This document shows positions 57,317-64,000 of a stretch of DNA of 64,000 bases, in pieces. Under the pieces are notes generated by a model. It saw only the letters and a program-made list of their open reading frames with translations. It made no database searches and had not been told where the DNA came from. Where the stretch lies: NCBI GenBank assembly GCA_031417395.1, contig JANOVM010000052.1, forward strand, positions 68,330 through 132,329, written 5' to 3'. Source of the DNA: JADKIH01 sp031417395. Its GTDB lineage: Bacteria; Bacteroidota; Bacteroidia; AKYH767-A; 2013-40CM-41-45. Numbering within the stretch: the first letter of the stretch is position 1; every line of letters begins with the position of its first letter. Both the position numbers and the translations under genes were made by a program.

Positions 57317-57859
57317 ATGAATAAATATATATTTCTGATTTTTATGCTGTTTGTAACTGACATTTTGTTTGGTCAAACAATAGAAGGCTATTCATTTGAT
57401 AACTACAAAATAATAGACCCAATTCCCAAAAGTAAAGCTCAAATAGACTATTCAAGCAATCCTACTGCAAAACAGATGCGGTCGAGGGTATCAAGTAGAT
57501 ATAGTTCAGGAGCAGTAGATTTCGCAGGATATTATATTACAATTATATGGGGATGTGGAACAGGTTGCATTCTCGGAGCAATGGTTGATGTAAGAGATGG
57601 GAAAGTTTATGATCTACCATTAGGTGAAGTAAAGGCTTATTACTTTTGCAATTCCGAAAAGGATGCGGATGATAGATTATTGTATAAGGCAAATAGTAGG
57701 TTATTTATTTCATCTTCCTGTGATAGATCAGAAATAGAAAATTCACAAAACATGAACAAAGAGAAAATATATTATATTAATATTTGGGATGAGTCTAAAA
57801 AAGAATTCTTATTTATAAAGAAGATAAAAAAAAATATCATTATTAAAAATGCAAATTAG
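57317..57859 (+). CDS. Secreted protein of unknown function
   Basis: 180 residues with a signal peptide ending DILFGQ; the ATG at 57317 is preferred over a TTG six bases upstream. The conserved-looking core is VDFAGYYITIIWGCGTGCILGAMVDVRDGKVYDLPLGE. The CGTGC pair could form a disulfide or metal site; a third and fourth cysteine occur later (YFCNSEKD; SSCDRSE). I have seen this GxxWGCGTGC pattern in uncharacterised periplasmic proteins but cannot name a function. It follows the nuclease by about 80 bp on the same strand. Confidence 0.7.
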   Translation: MNKYIFLIFMLFVTDILFGQTIEGYSFDNYKIIDPIPKSKAQIDYSSNPTAKQMRSRVSSRYSSGAVDFAGYYITIIWGCGTGCILGAMVDVRDGKVYDLPLGEVKAYYFCNSEKDADDRLLYKANSRLFISSSCDRSEIENSQNMNKEKIYYINIWDESKKEFLFIKKIKKNIIIKNAN

Positions 57860-58046
57860 AAGGATAGACTCGTTATTTATTTTCATTTTGAAATTTTCCT
57901 GTATAAAAAAAACAATAATGGATAATAGATGAATTGCTTTTTAGACTTCTTTGTTTTGCATTTGACTTTCTAAAGACAGATAATTTATGATTTTTATTTA
58001 AAAATTTGGTTGTACTTAAAGTAATTGGATAATAAAAATAATTAAA

Positions 58047-58283
58047 ATGAAAAAAGTTGGAGGTTGCTTTTCGCTTATTTTTGGTGGAATTATATTATTT
58101 TGGTTTTTATTTATTAATCTACCAAGAGTAATTGAACAATTATCAGCTTTCAATAGTAGTAACTCAAATGGAATTGCAGCGATTACCGGAACGTTAATTG
58201 GGAATATTTTAATTCTGGTTGTTGGAATAGTACTATTAAGAAATGGTATGAAGAAATTGAAAAAGAATAAAGATAATAAATAA
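58047..58283 (+). CDS. Small two-helix membrane protein
   Basis: 78 residues. Two hydrophobic helices (CFSLIFGGIILFWFLFINL; LIGNILILVVGIVLL) are joined by a short polar stretch, with a lysine/asparagine-rich tail (KKLKKNKDNK). No family recognised. Positive charges at both ends suggest a hairpin with both termini in the cytoplasm. Confidence 0.55.
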   Translation: MKKVGGCFSLIFGGIILFWFLFINLPRVIEQLSAFNSSNSNGIAAITGTLIGNILILVVGIVLLRNGMKKLKKNKDNK

Positions 58284-58312
58284 ATGTTGGTGATTAATAA
58301 TTCTATTCAAGG

Positions 58313-58891
58313 TTAACTCGAAAAAACATTTGAGCTTACACAATAACTCATTGCTTCTTCCGGAGTCATTCCCTCCAATGTAATTTTCTGAACTCCTTTC
58401 AGATATTTATTCATTTGAATAATCGCATAATTTAAAATGTGCTCAGAATAAGGGGGGAGAACACCAATGCCAGGTTCGAAACCAAGACCAAAAACCATTG
58501 TGATTAATCTTGTCCTATGATCAAGTTCCAATTCCCACTTACTAATATTAATGTTGTCATTTGTGATACCGATGAACTCGTAGCATGGCTCCATATATTT
58601 TTCAGGAATTGGAGTCGAATAAGAAATTCGCATGATAAGTTCTTTTTCATTGAAATCAAGACGAGCTCTTCCTTCAGTTTTGCCTGTATAAAGTGTTACG
58701 TCAAAGTTGACTTCGTATAGATCATCGGAAATACGTTTCGGAAAATGAATGAAAGTGCCGGGTGTATCTTCTATTATTCTTATTACTTCCTCGAATTCGG
58801 ATGTAAAGCGATGGACTGGTTTTTTGGAGCCACGATAAAATTCATAAGCGGTTCTTAAAGTGATGAGGATTACAATTGACTCCCAGTGCAT
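58313..58891 (-). CDS. Paralogue A of a duplicated unknown protein
   Basis: 192 residues, closely similar in plan to the product of 59821-60402: a hydrophobic N-terminus (IVILITLRTAYEFYRGSKKP), then FTSEFEEVIRIIEDTPGTFIHFP, VNFDVTLYTGKTEGRARLDFNE, the ELDHRTRLITM motif and a C-terminal LKGVQKITLEGMTPEEAM. Likely a single N-terminal membrane helix with a soluble alpha/beta domain. Family unknown. The gene is divergent from the RDD gene and shares a duplicated upstream region with its paralogue. Confidence 0.65.
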   Translation of the reverse strand: MHWESIVILITLRTAYEFYRGSKKPVHRFTSEFEEVIRIIEDTPGTFIHFPKRISDDLYEVNFDVTLYTGKTEGRARLDFNEKELIMRISYSTPIPEKYMEPCYEFIGITNDNINISKWELELDHRTRLITMVFGLGFEPGIGVLPPYSEHILNYAIIQMNKYLKGVQKITLEGMTPEEAMSYCVSSNVFSS

Positions 58892-59006
58892 GAATGGCCT
58901 TTTATCTTTTTTAAAGTTAATGCTTTAAAGGGATTGTCTATTAAACTCATTGCACTATTTATCAAATTGAATATTTTATAAAAATTGTATTCTTTATCAA
59001 ATTGAC

Positions 59007-59037
59007 TTGTCTTTATCAACTACAATGAATATATTTA
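59007..59037 (+). promoter_or_regulatory. Promoter P1: TTG (-33) / TATATTTA (-7)
   Basis: TTG at 59007-59009, a 20-bp spacer, then TATATTTA at 59030-59037, 43 bp before the RDD gene. A near copy with identical spacing stands at 60521-60551, which supports function. Confidence 0.5.
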
Positions 59038-59080
59038 CCCAGGCAGGATAATTCACACTAATAAAATAAAAACGAAGTAA

Positions 59081-59608
59081 ATGGACAATTCAGAAAAACC
59101 GGTAGATTTTTTAAAACAAAAAGATGTTTTCGGATTTGATATACCTATTTCTGAACCAGAAAAAGTAGTTGAACCAATGGAAAAGGACGCGGACGCAATC
59201 GCATTTGATGAGTATAAAGATTTTAAATTCCCAAGCTTAATGACACGCATTATGGCATTATTTATAGATCTAATATTAATCTTGACAATATTTTTTCTAA
59301 CAGCGTATTTAATAGAATTATCCGGGGATATTCAAGGATGGCTAAAGGGCACTATAATGATAACAATGATTTTTTTATACGAACCTATTTTTGTAACTTT
59401 TTTTGGTTGTACTGTTGGCCATTATTTATTGAAATTAAGAGTACGAAGCATTAAGAGTTCAAATAAGAATATTTCAATAATACATGCTTTTATTAGATTT
59501 TTCTTTAAAAGTATTCTTGGATGGATCTCGTTTTTGACTGTAACATTTAATAAACGAAAAAGAGCCATTCATGATATTGCAAGTAGTTCAATTGTAATTC
59601 ATGTTTAA
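59081..59608 (+). CDS. RDD-family membrane protein
   Basis: 175 residues. About 45 cytoplasmic residues precede the RDD domain: LMTRIMALFIDLILILTIFF begins with the Arg and the intramembrane Asp; GHYLLKLRVRSI and the KRAIHDIASS end are typical. Two or three membrane helices. RDD proteins are often small transporters or Na+/H+ antiporter-like; the role here is unknown. It lies between the two paralogous minus-strand genes. Confidence 0.8.
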   Translation: MDNSEKPVDFLKQKDVFGFDIPISEPEKVVEPMEKDADAIAFDEYKDFKFPSLMTRIMALFIDLILILTIFFLTAYLIELSGDIQGWLKGTIMITMIFLYEPIFVTFFGCTVGHYLLKLRVRSIKSSNKNISIIHAFIRFFFKSILGWISFLTVTFNKRKRAIHDIASSSIVIHV

Positions 59609-59820
59609 AATGTTTACAGCGGTACTACATAATAAAATATAGTAGAGAATTTATTTAGCAATATTTTTTATGAAAGGCAATTCAAAGGTTTAAATTTAAA
59701 TCATCCAGCAGGTGCAAATCAATCTACAGGTTTTACTGAACAGTATTATTTTCCTGGCTGAAGTATCAGACATTTCCTAATTGATATTTGTATCTGTATA
59801 ATTTATTTGCACTAGGTTAA
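59609..59820. other. Gap with possible C-terminal gene fragment
   Basis: A plus-strand frame ending at 59761 reads FKGLNLNHPAGANQSTGFT before its stop. It has no start in context and looks like the tail of a lost gene, though chance is not excluded. Nothing else is seen. Confidence 0.25.
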
Positions 59821-60402
59821 TCAATGCAATGAAGGTTTTTTAGTAATAATATCTTTGCAATACGAAACAGCTTCTTCTGCTGACATTCCTCCTAGGGTAA
59901 TTTTTTGTATTGCTTTTAAATATTGATTCATTGATCCAATCATTGCATTTAATAAATGATCTGTATCTGGTGAGAGGACGCCTATTGATGGTTCGAAAAG
60001 AATCCAAGAGTTTATTGCAATTATACGCGTCCGGTGATCAAGCTCTAATTTCATGTTATCGTATATGCTGTTTACAATTCCAATGAATTCAAAGCAAAAT
60101 TCATGATATTTTTCAGGAACCGGAATTTGATTAGAGATGTTTATTGTTAGAACTGAATGTTCAAAGTCAAGATGTGCTTTTCCTTTAGCTTTTCCGGTAA
60201 TGAGTCTTACGTCAAACAGAAATCCGTATTGAAATTGAGATATTTGACCAGGATAATGTATCCAGGTGGTCGTGGTTTCGTCTATAATTTTTATTAATTC
60301 CTGAAATTGTGGTGGGAATGGGATTGATGGATTTTTTGAAGAGCGATAAAATTGATACGCATACCTTAAAAGTATAATGATTAAAGTTATCTTCCAGATC
60401 AT
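59821..60402 (-). CDS. Paralogue B of a duplicated unknown protein
   Basis: 193 residues. It shares with the 58313-58891 product a hydrophobic start (ITLIIILLRYAYQFYRSSKNP), FQELIKIIDETTTTWIHYP, FDVRLITGKAKGKAHLDFE, the ELDHRTRIIAI motif and LKAIQKITLGGMSAEEAV. The copies have diverged to roughly half identity by eye. Position, strand and upstream promoter duplicate too, so this is a segmental duplication. Function unknown. Confidence 0.65.
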   Translation of the reverse strand: MIWKITLIIILLRYAYQFYRSSKNPSIPFPPQFQELIKIIDETTTTWIHYPGQISQFQYGFLFDVRLITGKAKGKAHLDFEHSVLTINISNQIPVPEKYHEFCFEFIGIVNSIYDNMKLELDHRTRIIAINSWILFEPSIGVLSPDTDHLLNAMIGSMNQYLKAIQKITLGGMSAEEAVSYCKDIITKKPSLH

Positions 60403-60520
60403 AAATTAAAAGTTTTTTAGAATCAACAAAGATAGCGTATTAGTGACTTTTCCATATCACAAACAGTCATTCTTATAAGACAAGTTATTTGATAAATAAA
60501 ATATTACTCCATTAATTGAT

Positions 60521-60551
60521 TTGTCTTTAACAAGTACAATTGATATATTTA
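60521..60551 (+). promoter_or_regulatory. Promoter P2: duplicate of P1
   Basis: TTG at 60521-60523, a 20-bp spacer, TATATTTA at 60544-60551. Surrounding bases match the P1 region for about 65 nt. Its own gene is missing; it points towards the zinc-finger and J-domain genes 400 bp downstream. Confidence 0.45.
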
Positions 60552-60949
60552 TCTTGGCGAGAAAATTCAGACCCCCTTAGTGAAATGAATTTCGGTTTCC
60601 GAATACGATCATTCAATAAATAAATTGTTGCTCGTACTTATTGGAAAAGAGTGGTCAATCATAAAAGTTTAAAAGGAAGTGGACTTTGTTAGAAAATGAA
60701 TGGATTATATTCAAAAACGGAAACCTCTCCAAAATTGGTTCATGGGGAAAGCCCTTTAATTTGGCCATCTAAAGTATTTTTTCATATACACTTGCTTTTT
60801 ACATATTTAATAATTTCATTTGATGTGTAAGATGAATGATTTCAGTTAAGAATATGAGTTGAATTTGTTTTAATAGTTATTGTAATTTTTAATTTAATAA
60901 TCGGAGTTAGCTGAAAATCCGTCGAAGAGTAGGCAGAAAAATTAAAATT
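60552..60949. other. Decayed segment and leader before the zinc-finger gene
   Basis: About 400 bp with no gene I can support (a 44-codon frame at 60696-60830 is unsupported). The last part carries a leader, AGCTGAAAA (60909-60917) then GAGTAGGCA (60927-60935), that recurs before the 63027 gene. Confidence 0.35.
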
Positions 60950-61075
60950 ATGAGAAAACCTTTAGAAGGACCTCCTGGAAAACCTGAGCATGGCCCATGT
61001 ATGTCATGTAATGGCTCGGGTAAAGACAAAAATGGTAAACCTTGCAGCACTTGTGGCGGTTCCGGTGTAAAGTAG
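60950..61075 (+). CDS. 41-residue stand-alone DnaJ-type zinc finger
   Basis: Tiny protein (ATG 60950, TAG ending 61075) containing exactly two CxxCxGxG half-sites: CMSCNGSG (from residue 17) and CSTCGGSG (from residue 32). In DnaJ such pairs form one zinc site of the cysteine-rich domain. There is no J-domain in this product, but a J-domain protein begins 72 bp downstream. The alternative is an anti-TRAP-like protein, which also uses this motif. The cysteine geometry leaves little doubt that it is coding. Confidence 0.75.
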   Translation: MRKPLEGPPGKPEHGPCMSCNGSGKDKNGKPCSTCGGSGVK

Positions 61076-61089
61076 GTTTAACTAAAATT

Positions 61090-61120
61090 AAGCTCTTGCA
61101 AAAATTATTTGCAAGAGCTT
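61090..61120 (+). terminator. Perfect 13-bp hairpin after the zinc-finger gene
   Basis: AAGCTCTTGCAAA (61090-61102) pairs fully with TTTGCAAGAGCTT (61108-61120) around a 5-nt loop. No T-run follows, so it could be an attenuator or mRNA-stabilising stem between the zinc-finger and J-domain genes rather than a simple terminator. Confidence 0.6.
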
Positions 61121-61147
61121 AAATCACTTATCTAAAATTAATTTATT

Positions 61148-62113
61148 ATGGAATTAACATTTGATCATGCTATAGAATTGCTTGAAATTTCTGACATTTC
61201 TAAATTAACTCAGGATGACATTGCTAAAATAGAAAGGACATCAAAAAAAAGATGGCATCCAGATAAAGTTGCACATTTAAAAGATTCTTCGATCACTAAT
61301 GAATATACTCAGAACTTTCAAAATATAAATCTCGCATGTGAGATGATAATATCCTTTTTAAAAGGGACATATCACGGAGGCGAAGCTTTCTCAGGATCGT
61401 CTAATAAAATTCACGAAGAACCTGAAGAAGTTATACGTAAAAATGCACCAGATATTCAGACTAAATTGAGAAATGTTTGGGTATCGATCAAACAGAAAAA
61501 ATTTAAATTATCAATAAAAGAAATAGTTTTAAGTGATGGATTTAAATTAAAAAATCTTTTATCAGAAGATTTTAAAGAAGATTTAGCAATGCTATCAGTA
61601 GTGTCCTTTTTTTACGGAATAGTAGTATTCGGTATAAGTACTTTCATTGCAAATGCAATCAGTCCTGTATTAGGAACAATTGTAGCCATAGTCTGGGCTG
61701 CTCATGCTCTAAGTTGTATTTTGGGATTTATACCTCTATCGCGATTTTGGTTGCCAGAACAAATTCAAAATATTGTCTTTAAATTTATTAATTTTGGTTT
61801 GAAAGTATATTATTGGGCCGAGTCTGAATCAGAATCATCAAACGTATTTTTGTCTATACTAGTTAAATTACCAATGCTTTTTGCGTTATTAATAAAATAT
61901 GTCATTTTATTTCCGTTATACGAATTAGCGAAAGTTATAGTTGGTGACAAAATTGTCGGAGTTGTCAAGCAAAATGTGAATTATTATGCAGAAGCGGCTG
62001 AATGGTATATTGACGAATTAATTTCAAAAAATCCAGATGAAATGGTAGCCGATGAGTTGTTTCATCTTTCGTACATCTATGGAGAATTTGCTGATTTTAA
62101 AACTGAAATTTAG
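61148..62113 (+). CDS. J-domain membrane protein
   Basis: 321 residues. The N-terminal ~70 residues form a J-domain: helix I FDHAIELLEI, helix II DDIAKIERTSKKRW, the HPD motif at residues 37-39 (WHPDKV), and helix III NFQNINLACEMIISFL. This would stimulate a DnaK-type Hsp70. Then comes a charged linker and two hydrophobic regions (VVSFFYGIVVFGISTFIANA with the following VAIVWAAHALSCILGFIP; LPMLFALLIKYVILFPLYEL). It is flanked by two stand-alone zinc-finger genes (60950 and 62221), so the parts of a DnaJ appear as three separate products. Confidence 0.78.
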   Translation: MELTFDHAIELLEISDISKLTQDDIAKIERTSKKRWHPDKVAHLKDSSITNEYTQNFQNINLACEMIISFLKGTYHGGEAFSGSSNKIHEEPEEVIRKNAPDIQTKLRNVWVSIKQKKFKLSIKEIVLSDGFKLKNLLSEDFKEDLAMLSVVSFFYGIVVFGISTFIANAISPVLGTIVAIVWAAHALSCILGFIPLSRFWLPEQIQNIVFKFINFGLKVYYWAESESESSNVFLSILVKLPMLFALLIKYVILFPLYELAKVIVGDKIVGVVKQNVNYYAEAAEWYIDELISKNPDEMVADELFHLSYIYGEFADFKTEI

Positions 62114-62220
62114 AAACCAGTATTGTATTAATTCAGTAAAGAAATGGCATTTTATAAATAATATATTTTTGGGTAACATCAAAACACAATTGTAAAATAA
62201 TAATAAAAAAATTAAATCAA

Positions 62221-62373
62221 ATGGAAAAATGTAAGCAAAGCTTTTGCGGAAAGATGCTTGTAACTTGTGGAAATTGCAATGGTAATGGTATTGATAAGAA
62301 TAAGAAGAAGTGTACTCTTTGTGGAGGAAGTGGAAAGCTTTGTCCAAAGCATGGCGCTGATCACGGTAATTAA
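62221..62373 (+). CDS. 50-residue stand-alone DnaJ-type zinc finger with extra cysteines
   Basis: ATG 62221, TAA ending 62373. Central CGNCNGNG and CTLCGGSG half-sites (from residues 16 and 31) match a DnaJ zinc site. Extra ligands lie outside it: C4, C9 and CPKH (C41, H44), which could form a second zinc site. It follows the J-domain gene by 107 bp. Similar in plan to the 41-residue protein at 60950 but not simply a copy. Confidence 0.72.
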   Translation: MEKCKQSFCGKMLVTCGNCNGNGIDKNKKKCTLCGGSGKLCPKHGADHGN

Positions 62374-62488
62374 AATTGGTTATTGCACATACACAAATAA
62401 TAATGGTTATGGAAGAGGGCGCGTCAGTTACAGAAATATAAAATCTGGCAAGCTGAGCACTTAATACAATACCTTTAAAGATTAAGTA

Positions 62489-62962
62489 ATGGAAAGCTAT
62501 AGTAAAAAATATATAACAGAAGGAAATATTTATAAGATTGAAATTAATTGGGATAATGTAACCGCATCAATAGAGTTTCCCTCAGATTAGGTAGAAGTAA
62601 AAACAGAGTTCAACTCGGCAAAGGCTTTTTTACGAATTGAAAAAAATGATGCAATTATAATGCTTAGTATAGAAAGGTATGATGAACCTGTCATTTTGGA
62701 CGATTATTGTGGTTGGTATTGTGAAGACCGTAAAATTGATACTGATAAATTTATAGAGAGCGGTGTTACTAATATTAATGGAACAGAAGCATTATGGTAT
62801 TTGTATTTAGCTGACGAGCTAATAGGTGACCACCTATTAGATAAAACAATTTTAATTACAAAAGAAAATTATGCTTTTAGATTACATTTGATTTCAAATG
62901 CATCTACATACGAGAGCAATGATATAGAATTTAGCTCTATAGTTAATAGCTTCAAATTTTAA
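62489..62962 (+). pseudogene. Unknown gene interrupted by an in-frame amber codon
   Basis: One frame runs from ATG 62489 to the stop at 62962 (158 codons including the end) but contains TAG at 62588-62590. Both sides read like one protein (GNIYKIEINWDNVTASIEFP before; VKTEFNSAKAFLRIEKNDA after). The C-terminal part looks like a small alpha/beta domain (LWYLYLADELIGDHLLD). Either the gene is broken, the base is a sequencing error, or the codon is read through. Confidence 0.6.
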
Positions 62963-62980
62963 AACAAAATATTTAGGGGA

Positions 62981-63005
62981 AGCCGAAAACCGATTAGAGT
63001 AGGCA
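62981..63005 (+). promoter_or_regulatory. Leader motif shared with the zinc-finger gene
   Basis: AGCCGAAAA (62981-62989) followed by GAGTAGGCA (62997-63005), as at 60909-60935 before the 41-residue zinc-finger gene, with 16-18 bp between motif starts. Both copies end 14-21 bp before a start codon. Could be a 5' UTR regulatory element or a repeat. Confidence 0.4.
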
Positions 63006-63026
63006 TAAAATAAAAGCTATATTATT

Positions 63027-63395
63027 ATGAAAATTCACATTAACAAAGACAAAAAAGAAAGCAAAGGTTTGTTCGGACTTGGCTCAACAAAAACTTGGTT
63101 TGTTGTTGAAGCTCATTATGAACTTAATGATGAAGAAAAAAAACTACTTAATCAAAACAAGCATGTTTTAAGTTTGGAGGCGTTTGATTTCCCTTTCAGA
63201 GGACTAACTGGAGAAATAACAGGTGAAAACTCTCCAACGATTAAACAATTGACCGGTGGAAAACCATATCCTCTTGGATGTGTTTTTTCCAATGGCGAAT
63301 TACAAGAGTTGGAAGGAATCATTAATGAAGGGGCTAAAAATTTAAAGGCAGAAATATATGGAGGAGGGCAAGGCACCTCTATAACGGAAATTTAA
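63027..63395 (+). CDS. Small soluble protein of unknown function
   Basis: 122 residues, no signal or membrane helix. Features: lysine-rich N-terminus (INKDKKESKGLFGLG), a middle EAFDFPFRGLTGEITGENSP, and a C-terminal LQELEGIINEGAKNLKAEIYGG. No family recognised. It shares its leader motif with the zinc-finger gene 2 kb upstream. Confidence 0.55.
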   Translation: MKIHINKDKKESKGLFGLGSTKTWFVVEAHYELNDEEKKLLNQNKHVLSLEAFDFPFRGLTGEITGENSPTIKQLTGGKPYPLGCVFSNGELQELEGIINEGAKNLKAEIYGGGQGTSITEI

Positions 63396-63450
63396 TTTAA
63401 CCTGCTGCGCCGGAGATGCTTAAAATTTTCTTAATAGCACGGCGTTGCTT

Positions 63451-63498
63451 CGACGGACATTCGTCCGTTGTTTTTTAGCTGTGGATATTCATCCACTT
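63451..63498. repeat. Two paired ATTC-loop hairpins beside the transposase remnant
   Basis: ACGGAC-attc-GTCCGT (63453-63468, followed by TTTTTT) and GTGGAT-attc-ATCCAC (about 63483-63498) have the same stem length and the same loop with compensated stems. This is typical of REP/BIME units recognised by RAYT transposases. The first may also serve as a terminator for the gene at 63027. Confidence 0.65.
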
Positions 63499-63547
63499 TT
63501 CAAAGATCACCGTCTTACAAATAGCAATCAAGTTTGCTAAGAAGTAA

Positions 63548-63826
63548 TCATGTATTAAAGAAATTTCTGCTCGACACAGTAGTAACCGGTGCTGTAAGAC
63601 AATCAATTTCCAGAACATTGGGCAGTCCATAATAATTACGAGCTGAGATGTCCCGAGAATTATCGGGAAAATAATCCTGTTCATTGTAAACAATTTTATC
63701 TACCACTGGATTTCGGATGAGTTGTTTTTGGTTTACACGAGTAAAGAGATCGGTCCAATCAACGACTGTCATAGTCATGAAATAAGTTTTGTCTTTGCGA
63801 ATGTTGTAATGGAGCCATCTTCCCAT
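63548..63826 (-). pseudogene. Internally deleted REP-associated tyrosine transposase
   Basis: The frame joins the family N-terminus (KTYFMTMTVVDWTDLFTR) directly to the family C-terminus (NPVVDKIVYNEQDYFPD, then ISARNYYGLPNVLEIDCL). The ~100 residues that normally carry the HxH motif and catalytic tyrosine are absent, so it cannot be active. The Met at 63826 is the most family-like start. The paired hairpins at its 3' side support a former REP-transposase unit. Confidence 0.7.
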
Positions 63827-63881
63827 GATAAAATTAATTTTACAGAGATTGCTTCGCATGTGAGTATTTCACACGAACTGA

Positions 63882-63897
63882 CCAGTCATTTCACTGG
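63882..63897. repeat. Hairpin on the 5' side of the transposase remnant
   Basis: CCAGT-catttc-ACTGG (63882-63897) inside a repeated ACTGACCA context (two copies, about 63877 and 63906). It may be the outer end hairpin of the transposase unit. The rest of the window to 64000 holds nothing else I can support. Confidence 0.4.
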
Positions 63898-64000
63898 CAA
63901 CTGACCACCCCCTGTTAAGGTTTTCAATTTTGTGTTTTTTGAGTGTGTAAAGTTATTGTTTTTTAGTTAACTTTTTTCTTAAAGATTCTCCCTTTAATTC

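Noticed and set aside
59700..59761. Possible C-terminal fragment FKGLNLNHPAGANQSTGFT
   Set aside because: It has no start, no family match and could be chance; mentioned only in the gap entry.
60696..60830. 44-codon plus-strand ORF before the zinc-finger gene
   Set aside because: No motif, ends in a hydrophobic AT-rich run; more likely decayed sequence.
63475..63693. Second minus-strand frame overlapping the transposase remnant
   Set aside because: The family motifs are in the other frame (63548-63826); this one shows none.

Overview
The window comes from a Bacteroidota chromosome. It is AT-rich and carries a gliding-motility lipoprotein (GldH), a RicT/PSP1 protein next to DNA polymerase III delta', a type IX secretion (T9SS) C-terminal sorting domain, several genes preceded by a TAnnTTTG-type -7 element, and the short intergenic repeats (ATTTGARA arrays, TTTGTGGTT pairs) usual in this phylum. 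I cannot place it below phylum.

Regions. (1) 1-13.8 kb is mostly housekeeping: the 3' end of nosY, a SulP anion transporter, an M16 protease pair, gldH-ricT-holB, two small secreted proteins, a PLP enzyme and the two subunits of a 3-oxoacid CoA-transferase. The CoA-transferase subunits are separated by a decayed four-helix-bundle gene. (2) 13.9-26.5 kb is a polysaccharide/glycosylation locus built as two converging operons: three polytopic GT-C-type glycosyltransferases and a GT2 on the plus strand; a GH16-like lipoprotein, an FG-GAP-like anchored protein, a STELLO-type glycosyltransferase and a second GT2 on the minus strand. Four of these proteins share one beta-sandwich module. (3) 26.7-33.8 kb holds a fused DppD-DppF ABC ATPase, a PolB-like 3'-5' exonuclease and a large secreted reprolysin-like metalloprotease.

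(4) 34.1-51.3 kb is the most striking part. A tRNA-Cys gene with repeats beside it is followed by one unbroken 16.5 kb minus-strand run of nine genes. In transcription order these are SrfB-like (Hsp70/actin fold), SrfC-like (dynamin-like GTPase), a membrane-tethered subtilisin-like protease, a multi-pass membrane protein, a second GTPase-like P-loop protein, a large tethered protein with beta modules, a periplasmic signal-anchor protein, a periplasmic coiled-coil protein, and a TPR plus outer-membrane beta-barrel protein. Gaps are 4-31 bp. The parts list reaches from cytoplasm to outer membrane and suggests a GTPase- and Hsp70-controlled envelope machine, perhaps for defence, envelope stress or secretion. 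No function for the whole set can be read from the sequence.

(5) 51.3-64 kb is accessory and gene-sparse. It contains a secreted protein pair (one with a T9SS domain), an unknown 421-residue protein, a secreted nuclease, a duplicated gene pair with duplicated promoters, a split-DnaJ cassette (a J-domain membrane protein flanked by two tiny stand-alone DnaJ-type zinc-finger proteins), a gene broken by an amber codon, and an internally deleted REP-associated tyrosine transposase with paired hairpins.
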